DNA of 64,000 bases from Fallopia convolvulus (Eukaryota > Streptophyta > Magnoliopsida > Caryophyllales > Polygonaceae). Below, one piece after another: positions 43,632 to 54,800 of this stretch. A program made the position numbers and the translations under genes. Location of the stretch: assembly GCA_964016875.1 (NCBI GenBank), contig OZ024722.1:17304576-17368575 (forward strand), in the 5' to 3' direction. Positions within the stretch are counted from its first letter, which is position 1, and every line of letters starts with the position of its first letter. The notes beneath the pieces were generated by a model. It was not told the DNA's origin and searched no databases. It saw only the letters and a list, made by a program, of their open reading frames with translations.

Positions 43632-44695
43632 TTAAACCCCTAAGGCATAGCCATCGTCATTCTCAAAGTTGAGAAAGTCATTGACATCCAGACTAGTCAC
43701 TGATGACCTTTCCACATCTTTATTATCGATGTAGTTGGTCTCGGTAGCCCTCTCTTTGTTCTTTTCAGTTTGGCATAGCTTCACTAGGTGTGGAGCTGTG
43801 CAGCATACCTTTGACCAGTGGCCAGTTATGTCACATCTATAGCATGTTGATTTGGATTTCTGGGAGGATCCTGATGGACCCGTCTGGACCTTTTGCTTCA
43901 CATCCCCCTTGTAGCCATGGTTCTCACAATGATTATCATGGCTTTTTTTGTAGGCTCGTCCACACCCATGGCCACCACGACCACCACGACCACCACAGCT
44001 CCCATAGTTACCACGACCTCGTCCACGCCCATTGTTACGGCGTGATTGTTGCCCACGTTCATTGTCGTTTCTATCATGAGACGCTTTGTTCATATCGTTT
44101 GCTTCTGGGGCAGTTGTTGAGCCAGTAGGCCTTAGGTTGTGGTTTTTCATTAGGAGCTCATTATTCTTTTCAGCAACCAACAATACTTTCAACAAGTCAG
44201 AATATCTTTTGAAATTTCTTTCTCTGTACTGTTGTTGCAATAATATATTTGAAGCATGCATAGTGGAGAAAGTTTTTCCAACATTTCTTGTCGAGTGATC
44301 ACTTGACCACACAGTCTCAACTGAGAAGTGATCATGTGGATAGCACTATTGTACTCAGTGATGGATTTAAAGTCCTGGAACCTTATAGTGTTCAATCCAT
44401 GTGTTGCTTGTGGGAGCAAAACTTCATTTTCATGAGCATATCGCTCGTTTAGGCTCTCTCACAATTCTCTTGGATCCTCCACGAATAAGTACTCGGTTTT
44501 GAGACTTTCATGAATGTGGTGGCGGAGGAGCACAATGGCTTTTGCTATTTCTTGTGAGGTGGCACTATTGTTTGCCACAATTGTTTCCTCATGGCCATTT
44601 GCCTTGAGGTGAGCCATGGCATCAATCCTGCATTCGAGGTATTTCAGGCCCAACAAATCAAGGATGTCAAACTCCCTTTTAGCGATGTTTTCCAT
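43632..44695 (-). pseudogene. copia gag
   Basis: Three frames in series. 44695-44459 begins MENIAKREFDILDLLGLKYL and contains AIVLLRHHIHESLKTEYLFV. 44419-44189 has RFQDFKSITEYNSAIHMITS. 44312-43632 has STMHASNILLQQQYRERNFK, NELLMKNHNLRPTG, a Gly/Arg-rich stretch and the knuckle CYRCDITGHWSKVC (CX2CX4HX4C). Two frameshifts or stops separate them. Confidence 0.85.
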
Positions 44696-44904
44696 TTAGT
44701 TACTTCACATATTGATATGCAAAACAAAGGTTAACATAATCAATATTATAATATAACATGTATGGGACGATTGAAGGACATGTCATATCAAACAATAAAT
44801 ACATGCATGTAGATGATATATTCAAAATGCGTAAAGAAACTTTGCGTGAGTCAGAGAAGTGGTCAATCAATATAGATATAGGCATAGACAATATAGATGA
44901 TATA

Positions 44905-45858
44905 TTCGAAGTGAACACGGAGGTTATCAAGAGCGTCATTTGACCCCCTTTTGTGTAAATTTATTTAAATTGCATTGTTTTTTAATTTACAATAATAATC
45001 TTATTCCTTTAACATACTCATCTCCATTTAATTAGGTGATTAGCAAAATAGGTTTTTGGCAGAGATCTATTCTTGTTATAAAAAATGAACAAAGGGTGAA
45101 AAAGCGAAATCTAGAGAGTTTTATTCAAGTTGGAATGTAAAAGCAAGTTAGTTAAGTCGCGTGTATTGTGCATGACTTAATTTCATTCTCAAGATTTTAG
45201 GCAAACAACAAGCAAACATTATCTAATAATCTTTTTGGATGATACACACAATCACTCTAAGGCTATGTTTTAATGGCGGGTTTTGATAGGAATTTTAGGG
45301 AGTACATTGTAAAAATATTTTTCTATTAGTTAGTTGTATTTTTATACGAGAATTGATGAGATTTCATATGAAAAATTGAAGAAAAATGATGAGAAAATGA
45401 ATCTCACCAAATAAGGAAATTTGATAGGAAATAGACATACATGCTTCAAAATAAGAAAAATAAAAATAAAATCTTACTTATGTTATGAAAAGATTATAAA
45501 AGCAAGACCACTTGAACTTTTGGAAATAACACTTAAACAAACTTTAGGAGAACTTTTAGATCATTAGAAGAGAGGGAAGGAGAGTAAGAACTTTAGAGAG
45601 TGTATTTCTTACTCTACTTTGGTGCAAGTTTTACAATGGATGATGACCATATTTATAGGCCAAAGGTGGGGTAAAACTTAGGTGAATCTCCATGATTCAT
45701 GCATGGAAATGAGGAGTTGAAGAAGGTGAATAATTCACCTTGTACAATTTACCTCCAATCATACATTATACAATTGTTAATCTACATGATATATGTGATA
45801 CAAGCAAGTGAAAATAGGTGAGGTTAACTTGTACACATATGGGCATTCATTCATAACA
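44905..45858 (-). mobile_element. 5' LTR of the Ty1/copia element
   Basis: 954 bp, paired with 36017-36967. Roughly 25-30 differences by eye, so about 3 % divergence. It ends ...CATAACA on the plus strand and is followed by unrelated sequence. Its inner border lacks the expected CA/TG step and the primer-binding site. Confidence 0.85.
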
Positions 45859-46007
45859 ACTTATAATTTTTCATTAAAGCCTAACTCTACCTAAACAAAG
45901 AAAATATTATCTACTTCTTATTTTCTCGTCATTATCTTTCTGTTCATTTTCCGTATTTCACCACTCTTTCTTTTCACATCAATTTCCAATTTTAAAACAT
46001 ACACTAA

Positions 46008-46703
46008 GGGCTCGTTTGGTATCAATTTCTTTGATATCAGATATTGGTATGGGTATCAAATATCAGATATGGGTATGAATTTTAATATCTAAATTCTTAT
46101 TTGGTTCGTTGAGAATATCAACCATATCTCATAACTCTTATTTGGTAAATATAATTAGGTATGAGATATCAAAGCTAAAAATTTATAACATAATTAATTT
46201 TACAAAATTAAATATCATCAATTAAAATCTATACAAATAATAGATTGCCACCTATGATTTCCAATAATAAAAAAAAGTAAGTTGAGAATGAATTTAAGAA
46301 GCATCATTAATGGAGCCAAACAACAAACTCCGAAGGTGAGACCGTGGGATCTCAGATCTGATTAAATTTACAGGACACTTTAGGCATGGTAAATAGATAT
46401 TTAGAAATAGAAAATGGGACTTATAAGAAGGAGATAGAAATTTAGGCGTGGTGGGCCAATAAATCTGGACTGAAACTGGAAGTCTGGGCAACACCCGACA
46501 GCAAGAGCGTAGTGCTGACCATCTTCGACGCCTGCTATGGTCACCGACGAGCAAATACTCCATGGTCGAAATATGGGTATATCAATTTGGGGTAGATTTG
46601 ATATCTTGATATCTATTGATATCAATTTGATATCCATATCTAGCTATACTAGTATGAGTTGTTTCCCATATCAGATATCCAAATATGGATACCAAACGAG
46701 TCT
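46008..46703. mobile_element. Harbinger/Tourist-like MITE
   Basis: Ends GGGCTCGTTTGGTATC and, reversed, AGACTCGTTTGGTATC. Flanked by TAA at 46005-46007 and 46704-46706. Subterminal parts are made of ATATC/GATAT words (GATATCAGATATTGG and relatives) in both orientations. A minus-strand frame of 89 codons inside (46563-46294) has no known domain. 696 bp. Confidence 0.75.
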
Positions 46704-46706
46704 TAA

Positions 46707-47237
46707 AAATAGTCGGAAACTCTATAGGAAGAAATCTCAATAATGGGCCTAAATTATTGTTGGCCCAAATTAAATAATCTTACTCTTTTGTCTTAGTGGA
46801 TTGTTCTAAGCTCAAATCAATTTTCATTACAAAGAAAAAATATTTTTATTCCATTATGCATTTCAAGATCATGAAAATGCAATCCATATTTCCATTTTGA
46901 AATCTTTAAGTTTTGTTGGGCAATATATTCTTTGTATGGGAATGAGATGAGGGATTCATTTCCAATACATGAGCAACAATTATTGTTGCTTTCAAGAGAA
47001 TCAATAATTGCCTATTTGGGTTAAATTGCCCATATCCTTCTCGTGCGAGTGAATGCTTGGAAATATTGAGTCTAACACTTGAGGTTAGTATTGATTCTTA
47101 CTAATTAAAAACGTAGACTATTTTAATTTCACATGTTATTAGTCTCTATATAACAATTGATACAAGAGAAGAAACACAAAAACACACATTCATACAAAAA
47201 AAGCAAGAAGAAATTGAAGCCGAAAAACATCTCCAAA
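46707..47237 (+). promoter_or_regulatory. Upstream region of the cysteine-rich peptide gene
   Basis: No gene. CTCTATATAACAATTG at 47144-47159 contains a TATA box (TATATAA) about 85 bases before the start codon, a normal distance for a short leader. Confidence 0.5.
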
Positions 47238-47614
47238 ATGGCTAATGTTAAATCCATTGGAGGAACTTCATTCTTAGCACTCTTATGTGTTGCTATCATT
47301 CTATATCTAGGTACCTACTATGCATCAACTTTCTAACTTTTTCGCTTATTTGATTTGATCTTAGTCCATCATAAAGTTTGCAAGTCCATAAAATATGACA
47401 AACTTAACGAAATATATTAAAACCACATGTAGGGGAAGCCTTTGAGAGCAAGGTGGGGGAAATTGTGTGCTACGATAATATGCCATGCGACGGATCGGCA
47501 CAAGCCATAGCAATGTGTACAAAAAATTGTTCTCAATATGGGACTAAAATTAAACCCACATGTAGTTCCCGTGCACCTGGCGGACAAGTCCTATGTTGTT
47601 GTGTTTTGTCTTAG
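47238..47614 (+). CDS. Defensin-like secreted cysteine-rich peptide (84 aa)
   Basis: Exon 1 (47238-47310) encodes MANVKSIGGTSFLALLCVAI and the rest of a signal peptide. The intron (47311-47432) falls in phase 1 at its end, the position typical of plant defensin-like genes. Exon 2 (47433-47614) encodes the mature part, about 58 residues with eight cysteines: CYDNMPC, MCTKNC, TC, and a terminal CCC cluster before VLS. The spacing is C5C8C3C10C10CCC. The usual C-x-C pair is replaced by adjacent cysteines, so it is not a classical defensin. Likely secreted and disulfide-linked, with a role in defence or signalling inferred from fold class only. A TATA box lies about 85 bases upstream. Confidence 0.7.
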
Positions 47615-47898
47615 ATTGAGTTTTGACATTTTCACCATTTTCTATACGAATGTTTCTAATGTTTTCATATTGCTATGTTCGATTCATACAATCTGAACAT
47701 GAATAAGATTTGCACCAAGTTTTGGGTTTGTGACTTGCGATATTTGTGTTCATTATGCTCGTGCTCTATCTCTTACAAACAAAAAAAGGGATAAAGAATA
47801 ATAAAGGAGGATGTTTTTGGAGGTTTTGATAAATCACGTAGTTGTATATAAATCAATTATTTATTAGTCTGGCTTGATATGTTCAAATTACTACTACT

Positions 47899-48150
47899 AT
47901 GCAAGGACAAGTGCCAAAATCATTCTGGTGGCTCGATATACGACGCACTGGCTTAGTCAGAGCAGCAATGTGTTTGTCCATGGTGGAAGGCTACGAGTCG
48001 ATGCCTCTGCCATGGATCTTCACCCAGCAACAACTTTTTGAGTAAGGAACATATATATTTTGCAGCCTTTAAAAATTGTCAATCTTTATTTATGCAAAGG
48101 AAGAGATCATCGGTTAATTAAGTTTGAACATATAATTGATGCTCTTTTCT
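47899..48150 (+). pseudogene. Exon-like fragment, copy 1 of a local duplication
   Basis: A 48-codon frame (ATG at 47899, including MCLSMVEGYESMPLPWIFTQ and QQLFE) runs to a GTAAGG donor-like site at about 48043. The sequence from 47945 to 48145 is repeated at 50230-50450, including the phrase TTTATGCAAAGGAAGAGATC beyond the donor. No continuing exon was found and I do not recognise the protein. Confidence 0.35.
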
Positions 48151-49183
48151 CATAAATTTCTAAATTGGATGACTTCAAATTCCACAAAAATGATAATTAA
48201 CTATGAGTTTGCAGTGTTGATCAATGAAGAAGCGACCGAAGGATTCTGGTCGTCTCGACAAGTCCCAACCAAACTTTAGCCTTTACTTTAAGCTAAAGGA
48301 ATGGAGTTGGAGAATCCTAACTAGACATGTTAATTATCCTTAATTAGTTAATTTTCTCAAGTGACGCCTTAATCCCACCGACCTTGTATTAAAAAACATT
48401 TTATTAAAATTTTCACATGACATAATATAGTTTCCTTAAAATTATAAAACCATTTGCATTAGTGTTTTCATGTGATATATTTGAGATTAAAAAATAAGAA
48501 AAAAAATCAGCAACAAAAAAATATATTCTAAGATCTATAAGATATATATTACATGAGGATTTGGTCATATATAGGTCTGTTATCAATCCTTATAAATAGC
48601 ATGGCCCGGACTACATCATATACCCCACATCAACATATTAACAAGTATCGATCTCCTCCAAGTTTGTCGGTGATCGAAGAAAATGGAGTACTAATGAGAA
48701 TGATGTACAGATGGAGAAGATGAGCAAATTAAAACACGTAATAGTTTAATGGTTTCATCATATATTTTTGTTATATGACGTTTTTTGTTCATCTTCTAGT
48801 TTCCAGATCTTCTTATTAGTTCTCCGACTTCCTCGATCTTGGAGAAACTCTAGATCTTCATGTAACTTATATACCCCGCATCAAAATATAAGAATCAATG
48901 CATCTTGTATTGTGAACCCACATTGTAACACAAGCAAACTAAGATCGTGATTTTTGACAACTATAAAAAAGGCAAAAGAAAGAAAAAGACTTGATCAAAT
49001 ATATTTTATCATGCAATTGAGTAGAAGAAATAACCAATCATTTTGGTTTTTTTTGGAGGGATGAGAGTGGAAACTTAATGGTTCACCATTAATATAGACA
49101 AAGATGTTTTTAAAAACTATATATATCATATTCATAAAAAAAACTATCAGTTTCAAATGTAACTATTAAAAATTGATTTATTT
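48151..49183. other. AT-rich intergenic DNA
   Basis: No gene seen. ATATACCCCACATCAA.ATA occurs twice (48619 and 48870) in opposite sequence contexts. Short frames only. Confidence 0.3.
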
Positions 49184-49191
49184 AAGAATAT

Positions 49192-50132
49192 TGTTGGATG
49201 CTGGTAACATGGGAACAGTAATATTGTTACCATAGGAACAATACCGATTGTTCCCTTGTGTTTTGATAATAACAAACTCTCAGAGAATTGATGGGTTATA
49301 TGTTTCTATAATAGTTTTAGGTAATACAGGTCAAAGAAGTGTGGAAGAACGAATGAGTTGAAGTTGATGTGAGGGAACAATGTGAGGCAATAGAGGAACA
49401 ACAGTGTTTGCGCTTGGACAAATTCTAAATAAGGAAAGCGTGTCCTTTCAACTTTAGAAGATTTGATTCTCAAAGATTTGACAGCCGGAATAGTTGGTTA
49501 TTAGAAGATAATCTCTCAATATAAAATCAGAATCATATCTCACCAAATTGGAAGTAGTTTGTCATGCAAGAAGAAGATTTTTAGGTTAAGAAAAGATCTC
49601 ATGGAATATTATATTGTGTAATCAGTTTGTAGAAGATATTTTTGGGTGAAAAAATATTATTTCGTGGCAAGGAAATATTATTATATCAGACTCAAGTCTC
49701 TTCTATAAATAAGAGTAGACTTTAGGTTTTCTATTGACCGATCTCGACCGATCTCGATTGCTATCGAGTAGCAGAGCATTCAAGTGCCATTGAAGCTTCG
49801 CCAAGGTGTTAAGTAAGTTGTTACTAGGGTTTTTTCAATCTTCTTATATTATTATCGTTACGTGCTTAGGCTAAGAAGTTAGGGTTTGATAAATCTAAGG
49901 TCTAGAGATTAGACTAGATTATCTTGGAGTCCTTACTTGCCTTTGTAGCTCATGAAAGAATTAATAATATAAGAACTCATTTGAAATCCTCTAAGGAGGT
50001 AGTGTTTTTACTCGCTCAACTAGTTGGTTGATCGAGATTTCCACTCTATAAGGTCATGTCAAATAGTTACATGCGTAACTGTATTTATTCCGCTGCCCAG
50101 TTCACTTCTGTATTACTAACACACTCGTTCCA
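49192..50132. mobile_element. Solo LTR-like element flanked by AAGAATAT
   Basis: 941 bp bounded TGTTGGATG and CTCGTTCCA, with AAGAATAT exactly on both sides (49184-49191 and 50133-50140). TG..CA ends and the phrases GATAATAACAAACTCTCAGAG, CTCAACTAGTTGGTTGATCG and CAGTTCACTTCTGTATTACT are typical of copia-type LTRs. An 8-bp direct repeat is longer than the usual 5 bp. TATAAATAAGAG at 49703 could be its TATA region (+ strand). No coding region. Confidence 0.65.
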
Positions 50133-50219
50133 AAGAATATTTTTTAAAAACTATACATATCTTATCTAAAAACAATCGATGATGGAAGGGGGTCCACTAA
50201 TGAGTGCTTTCGCGCGAGA

Positions 50220-50450
50220 GCTTGCGACGCACTGACTTAACCAAAGCCAACAATGCATTTGTCCATGGTGGAGGGTTACGAGTCGGCGCTTTGCCACCGT
50301 GGATCCCTACTCGACAACAACTTTTTGAGTAAGATACAAATTTGCAGTCTATCTAATGCACATTAGCTAGGACCTTTCAAAAGTGTCAATCTTTATTTAT
50401 GCAAAGGAAGAGATCATCGGATAAGTAAGTATGAATATGTAATTGAACAC
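50220..50450 (+). pseudogene. Exon-like fragment, copy 2 of the local duplication
   Basis: About 80 % like 47945-48145 (GTCCATGGTGGAGGGTTACG, CAACAACTTTTTGAGTAAGA, TTTATGCAAAGGAAGAGATC) but its frame is broken. It lies just beyond the LTR at 49192-50132. Confidence 0.5.
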
Positions 50451-50719
50451 CATCAATTCATTTTAGAAATCACCAATTGTCGCGTTTCCCATACTTGAGT
50501 TGTTCAAAACATAAGCAAATCCTAGAGTGCACCATACGTACACAAGTATTAAAGCTTGTCCAAGAAGGTATCTTCTTCCAGGCCAGGTTGATCCAAATGT
50601 CGACACTACTGACCCCTCATGCTTCAAAAGACGCATCTATGAATATTGTCAGATTAAGGTGGTGCATTTTGAATCTATGTTGCCTCGATGTGTCGTCTAC
50701 TTGGAAGTACAATTGAATG

Positions 50720-50911
50720 GAGAAAGAAACTAAAGAAATGTTTCAAACCACAAAAAGATTATGTTAAGATAAATTTTGATGGATCAAAATGAGATAATGG
50801 GAATGCGACAACAGGATATATCAGAAGGAACCATAATGGACAAATTATTTGTATGAATGCAGCCTTCAGTAAACAGTAGAATGTACATCCGGTTGAGGCA
50901 AGAGCCATATA
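50720..50911 (+). pseudogene. RNase H-like fragment of a LINE-type element
   Basis: WRKKLKKCFKPQKDYVKINF followed by DGSK (stop) DNGNATTGYIRRNHNG, then NVHPVEARAIYS. This is the plant RVT_3/RNase H type: the first catalytic Asp in NFDGS and the Glu in EA.A are visible. It has two stops and is cut by a Stowaway MITE. Confidence 0.55.
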
Positions 50912-51232
50912 CTCCCTCTGATCAACATTAAATGACGTTTTAACATCTAAAATTTGATTGGATTTATCTGTCGTTCTAGGCCTTTTACTTTTCTAAATAT
51001 TTCGTCCACATATTCCAATTCTTGTAATGAATGTCCATTGCTCAGTTGTCTGTCAAATTGAATGGCTTTTATTAGAATTCTTTCATACACTTCCAAGTGG
51101 CAACACATGATTTGAAGGATACAATTTTCAATTTTCCAAAGTAAAGTTAGAGGCTAGTTAATTAATGCTACATGCATGCATGAGTTGATTTTGACGGTTA
51201 TTAGACTTTCCTTAATTCTTGATTGGAGGGAG
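50912..51232. mobile_element. Stowaway-like MITE with TA duplication
   Basis: Ends CTCCCTCTGATCAA and, reversed, CTCCCTCCAATCAA, flanked by TA at 50910-50911 and 51233-51234. 321 bp, non-coding. The inserted site is the LINE remnant. Confidence 0.85.
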
Positions 51233-51234
51233 TA

Positions 51235-51865
51235 TAATGTAAATTGTGAAGTCAAAAATAGGAACGTTAAGAAATTTGAAATTAAAAGAGATAGCCTCAC
51301 TCTAAAAGGAATTAAATCGTGTCTTTGGTAAATTGAGATTTTAATTGTTGACACACTTATACTTTTACGGTCCTTTCAAACAGTTCGAATTTAGCAAGTG
51401 TCTCCTATAATCAAACGACTGATTTGATTACTTTTTTATAATATTTCATATAATATCAATCAAATCCCGACCCATCATAGACTATACAGTAGGCTGAATT
51501 TGTTTGGGCTCTTTATCGGATCGGGCCAGGTCAAAGTTTTTTCTTGCTTTCAAGTTTCCCATTATGATTGATGATTGGGCCTTGTTTCACTAGTATATGG
51601 AAAGTTGTTTTGGGGTGAAAGTTATTTTTTCGTATCTCGAAGAACGTAAAAAGTAGAGAGAGATGCACGGATTTCAAGACGGTTAAAAGTTAATTTTGGA
51701 GAGAGTGATTTTTGGACCAAAAAAGAACAAGGCCGAATCGATTCATCGGTTTGTTTCCCTCGTCTCTTCGAAGAGCGCGAAAAGAACTCAGAAACCCTAG
51801 AAAACCCGGCAAACAACTAAAAAACTCAATTCTATTTTGAAACCCTTACGAAATTTCAATTTCAC
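51235..51865 (+). promoter_or_regulatory. Upstream region of XPF/UVH1
   Basis: No gene. The last 150 bases, with TCGTCTCTTCGAAGAGCGCG (a short palindrome around 51772) and AACCCTAGAAAACCC, look like a plant 5' leader. No obvious TATA box, as is common for DNA-repair genes. Confidence 0.4.
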
Positions 51866-54800
51866 ATGGTACTGTTTCACGAACACATAATCTCCGAGCT
51901 CTTGGAGGACTCCAATGGCGGCCTCGTCGTTCTCGCCTCCGGCCTCTCTCTCTCCAAGCTTATTGTCTCTCTTTTCTCCATCCACACTCCTGAGCAGGGC
52001 ACCCTTCTTGTCCTCTCCGCCTATCCATCCCAGAAGAATTCCATCCTCCTGCATTCTCAATCGCAAAACCCTAGCTCTAATTCCCCCTCCGAGATCACCT
52101 CCGATCTCCCCGCTCAACAACGCTACTCCCTTTACACATCTGGAGGCATCTTTTTCATCACTTCTCGGATCCTCATCGTTGACCTGCTTACTTCTCGGAT
52201 TTCTACTTCGAAGATCGCCGGAATAATCATCCTGAACGCGCATTCTCTGACCGAGACTTGTACCGAGGCGTTCATTGTTCGGATTCTCCGGTCGCTGAAC
52301 AGGGAGGCGTTTGTGAGGGCGTTTTCCGATAAGCCTCATGCTATGGTGACGGGGTTCTCAAGAGCAGAGCGAATAATGAAGTGTCTGTTTGTGAGGAAGC
52401 TTCACTTGTGGCCAAGGTTTCAAGTGTACGTTGCGCAAGAGCTGGAACGGGATCCGCCTGAGGTGGTAGATGTGAGGGTGCCCATGACTTCATCAATGAA
52501 GGTGATCCAAAAAGCTATCGTTGAGGTTATGGATGCTTGTTTGAAGGAGATGAAGAGGACTAACAAGGTGGATGTGGAGGACTTGACGGTTGAGAATAGC
52601 TTGTTCAAATCATTTGATGAGATTGTCAGGAGACAATTGGACCCAATTTGGCACAATTTGGGGAAGAAGACTAAGCAGCTTGTTTCGGATTTGAAGACCT
52701 TGAGAAAGCTGTTGGATTATCTTGTGAGGTATTCTAGTTAAACTAAAGAAAATGATTAATTTAATCTCTAATGCATGTTGATGGATGTGGGAATTGCTAC
52801 GGGTTTCAGTGGATTTCTTGTGAATAAGGGTGATCTCTTTTGTGTGAAAATCTTCTTTCTGTAATTTCAAACCCAATCTGCAACAATTTTCACCTTATAC
52901 GTTATATTCTATCGGTAGGTATGATGCTGTCACATATTTGAAGTATTTGGATTCCCTAAGAGCTTCAGAGAGCTTTAGATCTGTGTGGATTTTTGCGGAA
53001 TCAAGTCATAAGATATTTGAGTTTGCAAAGAAGCGGGTTTTCCTTACTGTAAAATCAGACGATGGAAAAGTTGTTGCACAAAGTAACAGTGTGACTAATA
53101 AAAGGAGGAAATTGAAGGACAATATTGGAGATAAACAAGGTGACTCGTTAATTTTTACTTTGTGTTTTTTTTTAAATTAACACAAGGTGTTTTGACCAAA
53201 AAAAAATTAACACAAGGTCGTTTCTTGTGGTCTTGTGGATTATCCACTGTTCAGAATTTTGGCTGTTTAAGAATATGTCTATCTATGGCATCCTTCTTCT
53301 ATGTTGATAATGAACTGACGATATAAGGAGAAATATCCCAGGATTATTAATGAGGTTGAGGAACAAAGAAGAGAAGAGAGGATTTTTTATCTGACATTTT
53401 CTTCTTTTGTATGTTAGGAGGAGGTTCACTACCTTCAAGTTCAAGCAGTGGGCTGATGCTAGAGGAAGTTTTGGAGGAAGCACCAAAATGGAAGGTGTTA
53501 CGTGTGAGTGAGTGAGTTCCATTTTTCTATGTATTCTTTCGAGATTGCTTGCAAGGCTACAACAAGTACACCTTGCCTACAATTATGGACCTCAATGGGA
53601 GTTTTATTCAATATGATTAAAGATAAGTTTAGGACTATTTAAAGAGTAGAGGATGATGAGTGGAAGTAAAATACACCGATTAAGTGTGGATGTATATGTG
53701 CGTCTCATCCTAAATTCATTTGTATTTTTTCTGCCAGGATATACTTGAAGAGATTGGAGAAGAAAGGCAGAAACAGGCCTCTTCAGTTGAATGTGACTTT
53801 AGAAATCTAGAAGAAAACAATGGGATTGTTTTAGTAGCATGTAAGGATGAACACTCTTGCATGCAGCTTGAAGATTGTATTTTGAATGGTCCCAAGAAGG
53901 TATTTCTTATATATCGTAATGTTTAGATCTCTTAGGAAACATAATGTTATAGTTTTTTTTACTTTACACAAAAAATAAATATATTTGGTTTCACATGATA
54001 GATTGTTGTTTTTCATTTGAGCACCAGTTTGGGCTGAAAAGTTTTTATCTGGATTCTTCTTTCTCTCTTATCACTAGTGTTTCCTATGCTAATTGCAACT
54101 GAATATTGTATTTAACTATATTAGTCATGCTTTTACTCACGCTGATAATATTTGAAAGTAGGTTATGCATGACGAGTGGGAGAAGTACTTACTGAGTAAA
54201 GTTCAGCTTAAAGATTTACAGAAACGTAGTAAAAATGCCAAAAAGAAGAAGCAAGAACTAAAAGGTATGGGTATACTTGATGGAGTCATCCGTGTAAGAT
54301 CTACAGAGAATGGTGATGCTAGCAGCGTAAACAAACTAGAGAATGATGCACTTTTGGCTGCTGCATCAAAGGTAAAATCTTTATCCCAGAAGGATGGTGT
54401 TGATGAGGATCCCTTGCCTGCTCATGTTGCACGTGGAGAATCAAGAGGAAAGGAGAAAAATAAAAAATCCTTAAAGAAAGTTGACAAAGTCATTAAGAAT
54501 GATACTGGGTCAACTGATGAAGTTGAGAAAAACAACAATGATGCAGTTGTTGCAGATGGGTTGCATGAGGAGACAGAGAGGGGTCCAGTAACTGATCAGC
54601 AGGTTCTTAGAAAACATAGAGGTCTTGTAAGAAATGATAAGCAACTTCCACCAGTTCATTTTCATGCCCTTGAAAGCGGTGAAGATATACTCGACATTTT
54701 GAAGCCATCTATAGTTATTGTATACCATCCTGATGTCAGTTTTGTGAGGGCAATAGAAGTCTATAATTCTGAAAATCCCACCAAGAAGCTGAAAGTTTAT

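Larger units (their letters stand above)
36968..45858 (-). mobile_element. Ty1/copia retrotransposon, TNT1-94-like, nested and broken
   Basis: Read on the minus strand from the 5' LTR (44905-45858): gag, protease, integrase, an inserted LTR-like element (40432-42268), the integrase end and linker, reverse transcriptase, an inserted solo LTR (37979-38867), RNase H, polypurine tract and 3' LTR. All domains are present but gag, integrase and the region before RNase H carry frameshifts and stops, so the copy is inactive. No primer-binding site (reverse of TGGTATCAGAGC) was found next to the 5' LTR and the outer flanks do not show a target duplication. Near 37022 and 37127 the phrase AACCTTG.CA.G.AAAACCCA is repeated just before the 3' LTR. 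Confidence 0.85.

Noticed and set aside
47899..48045. Growth-regulating-factor QLQ domain (FTQQQLFE)
   Set aside because: Only a few residues fit the F-T-x-x-Q pattern, and no WRC domain or continuing exon was found.
51797..52339. Minus-strand 180-codon frame
   Set aside because: Antisense shadow of XPF exon 1.
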